Shown here in pieces: positions 22,301 through 31,785 of a DNA stretch of 64,000 bases. The notes under the pieces were generated by a model. That model had not been told where the DNA came from and searched no databases. It saw only the letters and a program-made list of their open reading frames with translations. The position numbers and the translations under genes are program-made. Within the stretch, counting starts at the first letter, position 1. Each line of letters opens with the position of its first letter. Source of the stretch: Mortierella alpina. Lineage: Eukaryota > Mortierellomycota > Mortierellomycetes > Mortierellales > Mortierellaceae. The DNA lies in contig JANATF010000001.1 of NCBI GenBank assembly GCA_029449245.1, forward strand, positions 1,488,001 through 1,552,000, in the 5' to 3' direction.

Positions 22301-22942
22301 TGCCCTAGCAATACCCATCTGTTTCGAGTACATGTCAGCGAAGTGTTTCAACAAATGAATCGGTCTTTTCTTGGACCGCCAGTAGCCCTCGACTGCTTAC
22401 ATGTCTGGAAGATGGCGACGTTGAACTTGCAGGTACCCCTTCGATGAACGCGCGTATACTCATCCCTTGGCCGCGGGGTGCTTTAGTCGCGCTGCCTGGG
22501 AAAGATCTCTCTGGAGCTATGAACTCTGTGTTGACCTGGGAAGAGATTGATGCTGCTGGCGGGGGATGCGTTCCAGTCGAAACGGGTAGCGCTTCAGTAG
22601 CTTTTTGTGGAGTAACCTATGGAAAGAAAAGCACAGTAGGACAGTGTGTTTGTTAGGAGTGTATGAGTTATCAAATAGCTGTCGCGTCAATCTTCTGCAT
22701 ACACTTACTGGCTTGTCCAATCCTGGCGACCACGCGAAGGACATGTCGGCGTCGAAGGAGATCAGCCCGCTGGTAACTTCTTTAAGCTGTGGGAGTCAAG
22801 GACCAAGACGTCAGGAAGCGCAACTACTGCCGACGTTAAACTCTTGTATCAAGCTATGCCCTTGCCTTACTGGTCCTGCGGGGGGTCCCAGGAGTGTTGG
22901 GAACTTTTGAAGGGCACTTGCGAGGCGTGCGCGGGGTCTCAT
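19396..22942 (-). CDS. DUF6589-family protein, candidate DDE-type transposase, N-terminus encoded in TIR
   Basis: Exons, 5' to 3': 22871-22942, 22709-22786, 22401-22616, 22268-22318, 20552-21883 and 19396-20427. Every junction is GT-AG and phase 0, giving 926 residues. Residues 1-88 are encoded in the right TIR and match the helicase N-terminus. The body resembles DUF6589: VVYDNIKIANKHHHQR followed by GTAATIV, then LIAGDQMRVSWLL, the spliced W|VHPVLQLFHLEMNL, YAPELLRLLYG, and LVNPKGIAGGWMATDMMQEN. Asp407 (VVYDN), Asp557 (AGDQ) and Glu788 or Asp784 (ATDMMQEN) are spaced like an RNase H-fold transposase triad. That function is my inference; the family is formally of unknown function. The C-terminus is acidic. 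A 99-bp miniature element sits in the intron between exons 4 and 5. Confidence 0.82.
22084..22182. mobile_element. 99-bp mariner-type MITE in a DUF6589 intron
   Basis: The outer roughly 30 bp at each end are near-perfect inverted repeats (CAGTGCCCTACAGAAAGTAT... and its complement). They are flanked by TA on both sides (22082-22083, 22183-22184). Size and TA flanks fit a non-autonomous Tc1/mariner element. It lies in the 384-bp intron 21884-22267 and would be spliced out. Confidence 0.85.
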
Positions 22943-23394
22943 CGTGAAGTTGATTGTCACTACAACAGAAGAAATGGATGGAGGAGAACGCGGGGACGAT
23001 GAGATGACTGAGGAGTGGATGCTTGCATGCAGGAGCACGCATCCTCACTTGAGAAGTGTGTCTTTACCCGGCGCGTCTTTTACTGCCAGGCAGGCTGTCG
23101 AAGCTCTCCACCATGTAGAGAAAAGCGATGGAGTGGCAAAGGGAGATGTTGGGAGAACGATTGGGAGCGCATGAGGGGCGCATGAGAGGGGAGGTATGTA
23201 TTATATGGCTGGTCTGGCCTATGGTCGGCCCATGGTAGGTAGGCACTCTATCTCCCATGGCTGTGACTGCGAGCTCTTCCCTTTTTTGGGCAAAACGAAA
23301 GCTAGAGGGTGACCCCATAGTAAAGTGCCAGATATTGTCCCAGCCCCTCAGAAGTGAAAAATTTGAGCGGAGGAGGGGATGGGTTCAGAGCTTC
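22501..23394 (-). repeat. Copy 1 right terminal inverted repeat (894 bp)
   Basis: It is the exact inverted counterpart of the copy 2 left arm at every position I compared. It carries the 5' region and first exons of the DUF6589 gene. Similarity to the left arm ends at 22501, after which exon 3 continues with gene-specific sequence (PGSATKAPRGQGMSIRAF). Confidence 0.93.
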
Positions 23395-24237
23395 CTTCAT
23401 TACTTGCCATTCTCATGCCATCAATCTCACGTCTCTTCACCTACGGTTGTCAGCACTCCCACGGCTTTTCACTACCACTTCAGGTGCGTTATTTGCAGTC
23501 TGTTTCTTCCCATGCAGCCCAGGCAGATTTAGCGTGGTTTTTCATTTTTATTCCGTTGAAGACCATTTTCTTTCCTGCAGTGCATCCAGCTTTTTTTTCT
23601 CTGTATGCTATTATTGATACACGGGGTCGACTACTATTCCTGCTACCCATATTTTGGTGGCTGTGGTTCCAACTCATGCGCGTTAGATGTGAGAGGCCGT
23701 TTGCTTTCGCGGCAACTGACCCACTGGATTGGCTTGCCATCCGGTTTCATCAAACACTGCTTAAAGTCTTGCTATGCTAGAGGCTTCGAGTAGCAGCATG
23801 CTTAGGGATCCTGGAATCTCATTAACGCTCCAGCAGAGGGTTTTTGAGCCGTGAAGCTCTAACCATCCATTTAGTGCATTTGTCATTGAATGGCTGTGGT
23901 TCCAACTCAGGCGCGTTCGATGTGAGAGGTCTTTTGCTTTCGCAGCAACTGACTCACTGGATTGGCTTGCCATCCGGTTTCATCAGACACTGCTTAAAGC
24001 CTTGCTATGCTAGAGGCTTCGAGTAGCAGCATGCTTTGGGATCCTGGTATCCCATTAACACTCGGGCAGAGAGTTTTTGGGCAGAGCGTATCTGAATGTG
24101 GATAATCGTTTTGGCAATTATCCTCAACTCCAGTTTCTAAGAAATGACTAAATCGTCTTGCCACCCTCTCTTCATCATTTTTACCTTCCTTGTCTGCGTT
24201 CATAGGCCCGTTTAACAGGTTGGTCTTCCACATCACC
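23395..24237. other. Non-coding stretch after the right TIR
   Basis: This starts at the end of the TIR and runs to the next supported start codon. It holds the imperfect direct repeat listed separately. Several 60-130 residue frames exist on both strands but look like by-products of that repeat and have no family resemblance. Confidence 0.5.
23658..24082. repeat. Two imperfect 192-bp direct repeats, 233 bp apart
   Basis: Segments 23658-23849 and 23891-24082 align without gaps. Both begin TGGCTGTGGTTCCAACTCA and both contain GCTTCGAGTAGCAGCATGCTT. They differ by scattered substitutions, so the duplication predates the array. Confidence 0.85.
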
Positions 24238-24905
24238 ATGGGGACCTCAAACAAAACCACAGGAATAAAGACGAACCGGCAGAAAACAGGATCGTGGAAG
24301 GATTTACTGGGAAATCTGTCAGCACGTCCTTATTTCGAAAGTTGCCAGACGATTGCCGACTTCGACTATATAGATTTCCTTCGATTCTCAGAACATCAGC
24401 GGTTAAGCAAGGATCAGTGTGAGGCGCAGTGGAATGAAGCTCTTGACCAGCTAATGGTAAATCATCACACGGGTCTTCAAAAGAAAGCTGCGTCTTTAAA
24501 AAAGCAGTGGGGTAAGAAGGCCCATGCAGATGATGCAAACGTGTTCTGGTCTGTGGCGAAGCGGAAGCGTGGACTGGACAAGGGGACGTTGGATGTTCAG
24601 GTAGCTGTTGATAAGTACTGGAACAAGCGTGTTCGGGAAGAATATGAGCGGGAGCTGGTCGACTACCAAGGTTCGTTAAGTAATCATTTCTTACTGGCAA
24701 GTTTTGTTGGCAGTAAAGATTACTGCTTTGCTAATATATAGCTGCGACCATATTACTAGATGAGACGGATGAAACATCAGCGGGCTGCAGTACCATGCCG
24801 TGTACACCACCACGGAAGTCCCAATGTGTTGACCATACCAATGATCCCGTGACGCCGCCTTCGGCAACCACTGGTAAGGCCATTGTTTTTTTTGCCAAGT
24901 TTTAA
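24238..24905 (+). CDS. Lysine-rich hypothetical protein; 3' end unresolved
   Basis: The start sits in a good context (CACCATGG). Exon 1 is 24238-24670 and exon 2 begins at 24742 (CCAAG|gttcgt ... atatag|CTGCG). Reading through exon 2 gives a stop at 24903-24905. Alternatively, a donor at 24874 could splice to a third exon near 24900. The protein is hydrophilic and charged: an N-terminal stretch with several aromatic residues (PYFESCQTIADFDYIDFLRF), a basic middle (KKAASLKKQWGKK) and KRGLDKGTLDVQVAVDKYW. I do not recognise a domain. There is no signal peptide or membrane span. It lies alone between the repeat region and the deubiquitinase gene, which points towards it. Confidence 0.55.
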
Positions 24906-26071
24906 GCGTGGATATGAGCCTATTCTTGAGGCGCTGGCACATGGTAAAACTGGCACCAGAAAGCGACATTTTCCTACAACAACTACACCCGAGCTTAAGA
25001 ACGTGAGGGACAGATGAGCCCTGTCATATCAGCAAGGCGAGCGCGGAATAAAACAGAGCGCTGCTTGGAACCTACAGTAAACATAAAATCAGTGAAGCTT
25101 TAGTAAATGCGTAAGTGTATGGAGTTTTCGACACACGGCTCTTTCTCAGTGACTCGTAACAAACCAGGCTACTCGACCGTTACAATACACCGTTGCTTAA
25201 AAGTCGTCTGCAATGGATTTATCTCTTCCAATATTTGAAATTAACATTAGCAGGAGCCTCATGAAGCCTTTCCGCTCCACATGACCACCCCACCTGATAT
25301 GACACAGGAGCCGAGGTCCTATTCGTGTTCAACTAAAAATCGAAAGGCGGTAATCGTCGCGTTCTAGCACGGATTCTGACTTAGAGGCGTTCAGCCATAA
25401 TCCAACGGATGATAGCTTCGGGCCATTGCTTGCTCAAGCAGGCCCAAATACCAATTATCCGAATGAACGGTTCCTCACCGAGGCAGCACGTGTAAAACTT
25501 CCAACGGGAGAACGCCTGATTGAGTTTGAGAGGGCGTGAAGTGAGTATTGGCGCCAATAGAATTGGACTCAGCCCCCCTCTCAAACCAAGAATAGATTAC
25601 TTTCTATTTTCGATAAAGTCTATAAATACTACATGTCTCCAGATCGTAAGATGGCGTAGCTCAACACTCAACCATTGCTGTATGGAGTATGGACATGATG
25701 CTGATGCTCAATGGTATAAACAGGCAACAGGGATCAGCTGTCGACAATAGTACCTTAAACGGCAACTTTCGCTATCACGGGCTCTCCAGGGCATGATCCT
25801 TTGCTGAGCTCTGCGATCTCATTCTTGGGCCTTGAAATTTCTGGATTGTTCCACTGCTAAAACTCAGCAGACTTAACGTCTCCGTTGTACTGTATCTACT
25901 GTACCGTGCCCTTGCGCAGCCCTTCTTTTACTCAGCCTCCACTATGCTTGCAGGTTCAGTAGCACTTGTGACTTTTACTCCGCTATATCTACGCAGCACT
26001 GTGCTTCCTCAGAGATCCCAAGCTAAGATTAGATTCAGCCAGTTCAAAGTGCTGGCGTCCGTATTCAGTGA
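24906..26071. other. About 1.2 kb without a supported gene
   Basis: Only short, mutually overlapping frames are present. The first 130 bases may be a third exon of the upstream hypothetical gene. The remainder shows no repeat, RNA gene or domain I can name. Confidence 0.45.
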
Positions 26072-27943
26072 CTAGAGCTCTTGCGCCTCACGAACAATAG
26101 CGTGGACATCATTGTGTATGCCTGTCTTATACGCGGCATGCGTCCACACTTGCAATCTCTGCTGCGCAACGTCTGTCCAATCAGTCCCAGTGGCTCCCAA
26201 ACAGAGAGGCCCATTTGGATCAAAACCGTCGAGCTCCCAGACATGTTCTCCAAACGGTAAAATCAACACGACATGATTTCCATCGATTGCCGCGTCGCCG
26301 ATAACCTCAGCAGCAACCTCAGAAGCCCTCTGGTTGCAAAGAAGATAATGGTGAAAAGACTTCAGGATCATGTTTGTCTCAATGGATGCCTTCTATTTGT
26401 ATGGACATCAGCGTCATGTGAGTCTAGTGCTGTCTATTTCCATCCTAATTTGAAATCATTACCAAATGCAAATAAACTACCTCATTCGATTGACTGCTGA
26501 TGTCCTCAATAATTTTCCTTGTCGTTGAGGAAGACCCAAGGTTCGCTACGAAATTAAAGAGGGCCATCGTACAGCACGCCCCGTCCTCCGTCTACCGATT
26601 CCCATGATCAATCATTTGATGTAATCGCTGCCGCCCATGAACATAAAGCTAAATGAACAAGAGCATACCTGTTGAAAACACGTTGGTTTTCGAATATCCG
26701 CTGGTGGTTGATGCACCACAACTTTGCTTGTTGGGTAGCGGTCAATTTCTATATCCCTGTCCAAGATACGGCGTCCAGGCTTAGCTGAAGGGAAATCGCC
26801 TTTGTCCCGCTTGCGCATGATTTGCCTGGTCTTGCATGAATTGTTGTAGCAAACAACATATGCTACATGGTCTCGCCTCCTTGCTCTTGACTCATTTTCG
26901 CAGACAAGGACTTTCTCAGTCAGCCTTAATGGCTCCACCATCCAAAAGAACCAATTGTTCACGTATACTAGAGGGATGTTAGACACTCATTCCACGTCTG
27001 AGGCTTTTCGACAAAGCTTTTACCTGGGTCGTAAAATCCCTCTTTCCACTCATTCGTGAGCGGTAGGCCTCGCAAAAGGTCTGTTGTGTCGATTTCTGTC
27101 TTGCACTGCGTTGAGGAAAGACGTTCGTCAATGAATGAATCTTTTTGTATATATTTTTCTCATTCACATGCTTACCACAGTTATAACCTTCTCGGCCTCA
27201 GATCGATCTACATCCAGCTGTTCAAAGAACCTCTCATGTAGGCGATCATGGACAAGAGTGGCAAGTTGCATTTGTATAGCCGTATCCCCCTTGTCCTCGC
27301 TGTTTCTCTGCTCAAAGTATACTTCCATTCCATCCCTCAGGATCCTGGTGCAGTCATCGTATGTCCAATGCTCCATGATATCATCGATTGCGCGGTTGAA
27401 TCGGCCGACTCTCATCAGCTCCAGAACAGTGCGCAGCTTTGCAATGCCTCCTGCTTTTGATGACGTCTGCCGACACTGATCAATGTTTTTTACCATCTCC
27501 GTCACAAGAAGTCGCTTCAATAGCGTGCGTTTCGTGTCGTCGTAAACCGACTTTGCATCCCCTTGAACGAAGGCAGCCTCGGGCGAACCCAAATTCTCTC
27601 GACCGCAACAATGAACCACTCCATTGACTTTGATCGCGTAATTGATTTTGTCCCGTATCATTGCAGTCACTCGACCCCTCACTGGCTCCTCTTGCATGAG
27701 AAGTGACTCCTGTAGCAAGTCTGCCAGCCCAGGTACGCATTTGAACTTCCCTTCAAGGTATCGTCTCAGAGATATGGCTGTTACGTCTTCGGGTGCTTTC
27801 CGGAATTTTAACAATCTCTCAAAAGTTGCTGTCGCATTGTGTTGAATGGCGACAGGGTTGTCACTAATTGAACAATCCCCAACGATGCGGCTTTTGTTGT
27901 GGGCGGGCTGACTGTCGGTGTGCGCTCGCTTACGGCTTTCCAT
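26072..27943 (-). CDS. UCH-type (peptidase C12) deubiquitinase domain with a novel N-terminal region
   Basis: Exons are 27176-27943, 27024-27105, 26669-26967, 26481-26591 and 26072-26392. All junctions are GT-AG and in phase, giving 526 residues. The C-terminal part matches ubiquitin C-terminal hydrolases of the UCH37/BAP1 type. The oxyanion Gln and catalytic Cys have the family spacing of six in QTEDGACCTMAL. The catalytic His lies in GNHVVLILPFG, and the Asp in VWELDGF is followed by NGPLCLGATGTDWTD. The triad is therefore intact. The first 256 residues, plus a Cys- and Arg-containing middle (WFFWMVEP, VVCYNNSCKTRQ), match no family I recognise. Such enzymes remove ubiquitin from small adducts or chains. 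This gene, next to a Crinkler-header protein with a ubiquitin-like fold, may act on ubiquitin signalling (inference). No signal peptide is seen. Confidence 0.8.
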
Positions 27944-28658
27944 AATGGCGTTGACCTTGTTGCCTTCTTCAATGTGAGTGATTGTTATGTTTGAAGTTTT
28001 GAACCGTGAGTGCGTTAGCTCATGTGCCGCAAGTTGGAAGATAACATCGCATGGTTAACGCGGAATTTTCTGAAATCGTACGGTTAACGGCGTACACCAG
28101 AGCCCAAAATGTGTAGCGGGTGGGGATTGAACCCGGGTTCTTGGGGCGGGGGTTTCGAATAAGAAAACTGAAATTGGTTACCTTCCAATACGTCAACTTC
28201 CTTATTTCCCTCTACCCTTACTTCCTTCGCGTGCATACCTTATTTCCGGGAACCCCTTCGCATGCCCGTGTAGCTTTCTTCGGCACACTGTCCTTTGAAC
28301 CGAGCCATCGTTAGCTACTTCCACTCGTCATCAACGCTCCTTACTGTCACGCGGTTGCTCAGGATATCCCACGATATGATGTATTTGTTGCGCCCTTTGC
28401 GCTTTCATCAATCTAGCTAAATCTAGCTATCCCTGTATCATTCTTTGTCCATTTGACGTCCATGTCACTGTCTGCCCAAACCCAGGATCTCCGCGACAAC
28501 ATTTGCAGGTACTTTGTTATTTATTTCAACTACTCAATGACAACGCAATTCAAAATAATTCGTAGTATTCTTCGAGATTATGTATCAAGCTCCTCGGCGT
28601 ATTGCAACCACTTGTTGATTTTAGCAATCCTGTCGCTGAAATCCCGAAGATGTCTGCG
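27944..28658. other. Non-coding stretch with a tRNA B-box-like motif
   Basis: Around 28120-28140 the minus strand reads GGGTTCAATCCCC, close to a Pol III B box, but the stems of a tRNA do not close and there is no matching acceptor stem. Short plus-strand frames at 28120-28314 and 28453-28701 are not supported. The 3' end of the Crinkler-like fragment may extend to about 28560 through an intron. Confidence 0.4.
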
Positions 28659-29030
28659 TTATACCTTTGCAATTTTCTCAAGGTCGCTAAGCATGCTATG
28701 AGACGCCTGCTCTCTTGTCGGTCTAAAAAGCTCGATAGAGTTTTGAAGCAAGTCCAAAATCGCACGTCTTCTCTCTTTGTTGAGCCTGCGGATGGCATCC
28801 TGATCTTGGTGAATCAAATGAAGGCGCTCTGATAACTCGCGCCGCTCTTGATCAGTGAAGCAGATCTTCTCCGTAGAAGATGAATTGCTGTATTGTTTCG
28901 GGGGGCTGCCACTGTCTCCATCCATGAAGGCAGTGATGCGCCTGAGTTTTCGAGCCGCAGCATGGTTGGAGGACTCGGGTGTGCCTTGCTCGCTGTGGTC
29001 TCTAACCTCATCAGCGGTGGTAGAGTCCAC
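28659..29030 (-). pseudogene. Truncated relative of the neighbouring Crinkler-header gene
   Basis: The 123-residue frame begins DSTTADEVRDHSEQGTPESS and continues SARKL/AARKL-, AFMDGDSG-type sequence. This parallels the middle of the protein encoded at 29654-31357 (DSTTADEASDHCEQGTPESS, AFMDGDSVGSP). The duplicated DNA extends further upstream to about 29060 in a different frame. The N-terminal Crinkler header is missing. The rest is a charged helical region (RRELSERLHLIHQDQDAIRR). A donor after EKIAK (AAAG|gtataac) could lead to a short last exon near 28560-28625, but phase does not fit. I call it a partial duplicate; a short functional protein cannot be excluded. Confidence 0.6.
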
Positions 29031-29653
29031 TGAGTGGTGGTGGTGATCCTTCCGAGGAGGGAAACAGACGAGGGAAGCAGACCCTTTTGATAAAGGACGC
29101 TGGGCGAGATGAGCATGGAATGGCGTCTTGTTCTGGTGTCGCTAGTGTCTTCTTCCCCTTCCTGTCTTGCTGAGTCTAGCCTATCTGGTCATTGATAAAG
29201 ACTGTTAGATCCAAAATGGACGTAGACACACTTCGGCTGGAAAGAAGCCGTCGTACACAAGTAGCCCGCTGGATCCGGTAGATTCTGGATCGATGAAGAC
29301 TGTCCGTTAAATCAGTAAGCCCATACTGTTAAAGCAAGTGACTTTTGGCGTCGTTATGAGCATGAGGTATTTATTTTGATCGCTTCTTCTTATGTGAAGT
29401 TTCGTCGACCATTCTCTGCACCAGGAGCGCCTACGAATGTGGTCAGAGGCTGCGATAGAAAGCGAGTATGTAACGATGTCCATGCTGTAATCCGAGAATA
29501 AAGAGCCAAGTCAACGTATGCTCATTGCAAGACACTCAGTGATACGTCATAGGTACACGTGCATCAAATGCCTCATACAGGTGTTGAAGTGATATTTAAT
29601 ACAAACTTGAACCAAAGTAAATCGCCTAAACTACTTTCGGTATCTCTGCGTGT
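29031..29653. other. Intergenic, no supported gene
   Basis: Apart from a short tail of the duplicated Crinkler-like DNA near 29031-29070, nothing recognisable is present. It includes the 3' flank of the intact Crinkler-header gene. Confidence 0.5.
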
Positions 29654-31357
29654 CTATTCGGACGAGCTTGGTCCCTGGCGGTGATGTCGGATTCCAAGTC
29701 TTCTGATGGCCTTTGAGGATGAATATTTGCCATACACCGCCGAAGGGCGTCCAATGCAGTCGATAAGATGTTTGTTGTAGCGCCACAACTCAACAAGCTT
29801 GGCAGTTTCGTTCTCAGCAATGTGTAGACATTCCAAAATTTGCACTGCACGGTCTCCTACTGGTCTGGGGCGCTCGATTGCGGCTCGAAGCAACAGCGAC
29901 GATAGATTCAGTCTTTGCAGCGTGAGGTCGTCGATGGCTGCCTCTGCTTCGTGAAGGATCGTTCTTGACTTTTGCACCTGAAAAGAGCGCTTGATCTCAT
30001 CGGATTGATTCACAGACCTATGTCTCTCTTCCTCAGAGAAGCGGGCGCGCTTGGTTTTGGTGTCGGGTACCTGCGAGCTTGAGGCTCTTCCAGATTCATC
30101 AGCAATACCACCAGATCGCTTCATAGGGTTGGGGGGTCCCGGAAAGAGCAGGCTCGAGTTCGAACCATCAGTAGTTTCAATGCTTGACATGGCACTCGCC
30201 GTTGGAATCACAACTGCCGCCAGGTATTCGTTGGAGTCAAGCGTTTTAAGGCAAGATCCTTTAACGATTTCCGAGGTTGCGGTAGAAGCTAGGTTTGTGT
30301 CGTTGTTAGTGACCATAGGGGCTGGATCTTGTGGCAACGTGTTCCCCGGTGAGCCGACGCTGTCCCCATCCATGAAAGCAATGACGCGCTGGAGTTTTCG
30401 AGCTGAAGTATGGTTGGAGGACTCGGGGGTGCCTTGCTCGCAGTGATCACTGGCTTCGTCAGCGGTGGTAGAGTCCACTGAGTGATCGTGGTGATCCTTC
30501 TGAGGAGGGAAGCAGAGCCTCTTGGCTGAGGACCCTGGATGATATGAAAATGGAATGATGTCTTGTTCTGGCGTGTCTCCAGTGTTTTCTTCCATAAAAG
30601 AAAAGGTGCGTTTGAGTTTGGGTGTTCGGACCATAACGGCGTCGGAGGTATCGAAGGCGCCTTCTCCACTCTGCTGACTGGCCTCACCAGTGGCGGTAGG
30701 GTTCACCGAGTGGTCGTGCTTGTTTGTCTCGCTGGATATGACGGAGGCAGGGAATGGAGCTGGGTCTTGTACACAGAAGTTGACGTCTTTCGGTGATATA
30801 TCCTCAGGCGGACCCGTTCCTGCTTTCAGAGACGTGGATGTCTCTCTGGAAAATTGCTGCCCGACCTGGTCAGAGATTGAAGACTTGGCTGGAGGAATGT
30901 AGCCTAGCTGATGTGTTTCGATGTCCCCGGCGGATAATAGTGCAGGTGAATTCGGAGTGGACGCCTCATCTGGAGCGAGGTCTTGGTATTGCCAGCTTTC
31001 TGGCGCAGTGCCAGTGTTCTCGATGACGATGTGAATATAACCATCGCATGGCGGATTCGAAAATATAGTAGAGAGGCGATCCGTCGACATCAGGAGCCTC
31101 TTCTCCATGCCACTGACATCGGAAAGCAGGACCACTTTGTCGCAATGGGACGCTTCATCGATGAGGACCTTCCAAAGCCTGAGGCTGATTGCCTCGATGT
31201 TCTTGAAGAAGGCAAGCTGAGACTGCTTAGTCTTGATGCTGGTCTTGAGGTCATCAACAGTGAACCCGTTGGAGATCTTGATACAAAAGGCGCTTGACGA
31301 CGGCTGGCCATCAATGATACAGAACAGAGTGATCAGTTGTGAAGAACGCCTAGTCAT
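29654..31357 (-). CDS. Crinkler (CRN) header-domain protein
   Basis: One exon encodes 567 residues from ATG 31357 (MTRRSSQLITLFCIIDG). The open frame extends 31 codons upstream, but this start places the domain at the very N-terminus, as in the family. Residues 1 to about 115 match the Crinkler N-terminal header, a ubiquitin-like fold: LFCIIDGQPSS, VDDLKTSIKTKQ, LRLWKVLI, GYIHIVIENT. The rest is Ser/Thr/Pro-rich and disordered, with a duplicated motif (HDHSV[N/D]...TA.EAS) and basic clusters (KTKRARFSEEERHR). A helical C-terminus of about 130 residues follows. I see no known nuclease, kinase or P-loop effector domain. CRN proteins occur as effectors and intracellular conflict proteins in oomycetes and early-diverging fungi. 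It is divergently placed from the small gene at 31462, with 104 bp between starts. Confidence 0.78.
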   Translation of the reverse strand: MTRRSSQLITLFCIIDGQPSSSAFCIKISNGFTVDDLKTSIKTKQSQLAFFKNIEAISLRLWKVLIDEASHCDKVVLLSDVSGMEKRLLMSTDRLSTIFSNPPCDGYIHIVIENTGTAPESWQYQDLAPDEASTPNSPALLSAGDIETHQLGYIPPAKSSISDQVGQQFSRETSTSLKAGTGPPEDISPKDVNFCVQDPAPFPASVISSETNKHDHSVNPTATGEASQQSGEGAFDTSDAVMVRTPKLKRTFSFMEENTGDTPEQDIIPFSYHPGSSAKRLCFPPQKDHHDHSVDSTTADEASDHCEQGTPESSNHTSARKLQRVIAFMDGDSVGSPGNTLPQDPAPMVTNNDTNLASTATSEIVKGSCLKTLDSNEYLAAVVIPTASAMSSIETTDGSNSSLLFPGPPNPMKRSGGIADESGRASSSQVPDTKTKRARFSEEERHRSVNQSDEIKRSFQVQKSRTILHEAEAAIDDLTLQRLNLSSLLLRAAIERPRPVGDRAVQILECLHIAENETAKLVELWRYNKHLIDCIGRPSAVYGKYSSSKAIRRLGIRHHRQGPSSSE

Positions 31358-31461
31358 CTTAGAAGGGAGGCTGTTTTGGAAGTAGAGCTGTTGGAGGTTG
31401 AGCTTAGAGATATAAGGAGAATAAGGAACTTCGGGAGAGAAACAACACACTTGTTGAATCG

Positions 31462-31785
31462 TTGCTGGGAAAGGATGCCTTGGGCATCGAACTTACAGCT
31501 CTTCACAAGGAATACAAGATCTTGTTGGAGAAATGCTATCATCTCGAGTCTGCTGCATCCCGTAGAGCAAGTTTCGCTTCTCAAACCATCGATGAGGAAG
31601 GATCTTCATCAGCCGCAAGTCTTGCGGATATGGCGATATCCCCAGAGTCGAGGAGGAAGAAATACAACCTCGATTATTGCAAAGCAAAAGATTGTAGCCG
31701 TCGCATCTACAAGAAAAATAAGAGTGCTGGAACGGGATACTGTGATGAACATGTTCAAGTTTATACGAACCCGCACAGCGAGTGA
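31462..31785 (+). CDS. Small Cys/His-motif protein, unknown function
   Basis: The frame encodes 107 residues: an N-terminal amphipathic helix, a Ser/Ala-rich linker, and a C-terminal C-x4-C-x14-C-x2-H array (YCKAKDCSRR ... GYCDEH). This looks like a small zinc-binding knuckle, similar in spacing to Cys/His repeats of some plant and oomycete proteins. Its start is 104 bp from the start of the Crinkler-header gene on the other strand, so the two may share a promoter. I do not recognise a named family. Upstream exons cannot be excluded. Confidence 0.5.
   Translation: MLGKDALGIELTALHKEYKILLEKCYHLESAASRRASFASQTIDEEGSSSAASLADMAISPESRRKKYNLDYCKAKDCSRRIYKKNKSAGTGYCDEHVQVYTNPHSE

Larger units (their letters stand above)
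15883..23394. mobile_element. Copy 1: putative 7.5-kb DNA transposon with long TIRs (RecQ-like helicase + DUF6589)
   Basis: Two inverted arms (15883-16777 and 22501-23394) enclose a convergent gene pair. The outer ends read GAAGCTCTGAACCC inward from the left and GGGTTCAGAGCTTC at the right. No other sequence interrupts the pair except a 99-bp miniature element in an intron. No target-site duplication is evident next to the ends (left flank ...ACGGCCAT, right flank CTTCATTACT). The assignment as a transposon is inference from the TIRs and the candidate DDE residues of the DUF6589 protein. A subtelomeric helicase-type repeat is the main alternative. Confidence 0.65.

Noticed and set aside
15883-23394. 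Helitron, because of the helicase
   Set aside because: There is no Rep/HUH motif, no 3' hairpin-CTRR end, and the element has long TIRs. The helicase is RecQ-like rather than Pif1-like.
28110-28220. A tRNA gene on the minus strand, from the B-box-like GGGTTCAATCCCC
   Set aside because: The T stem pairs at only three of five positions, no acceptor stem closes and the upstream A-box match is poor. At best it is a degenerate tRNA-derived repeat.
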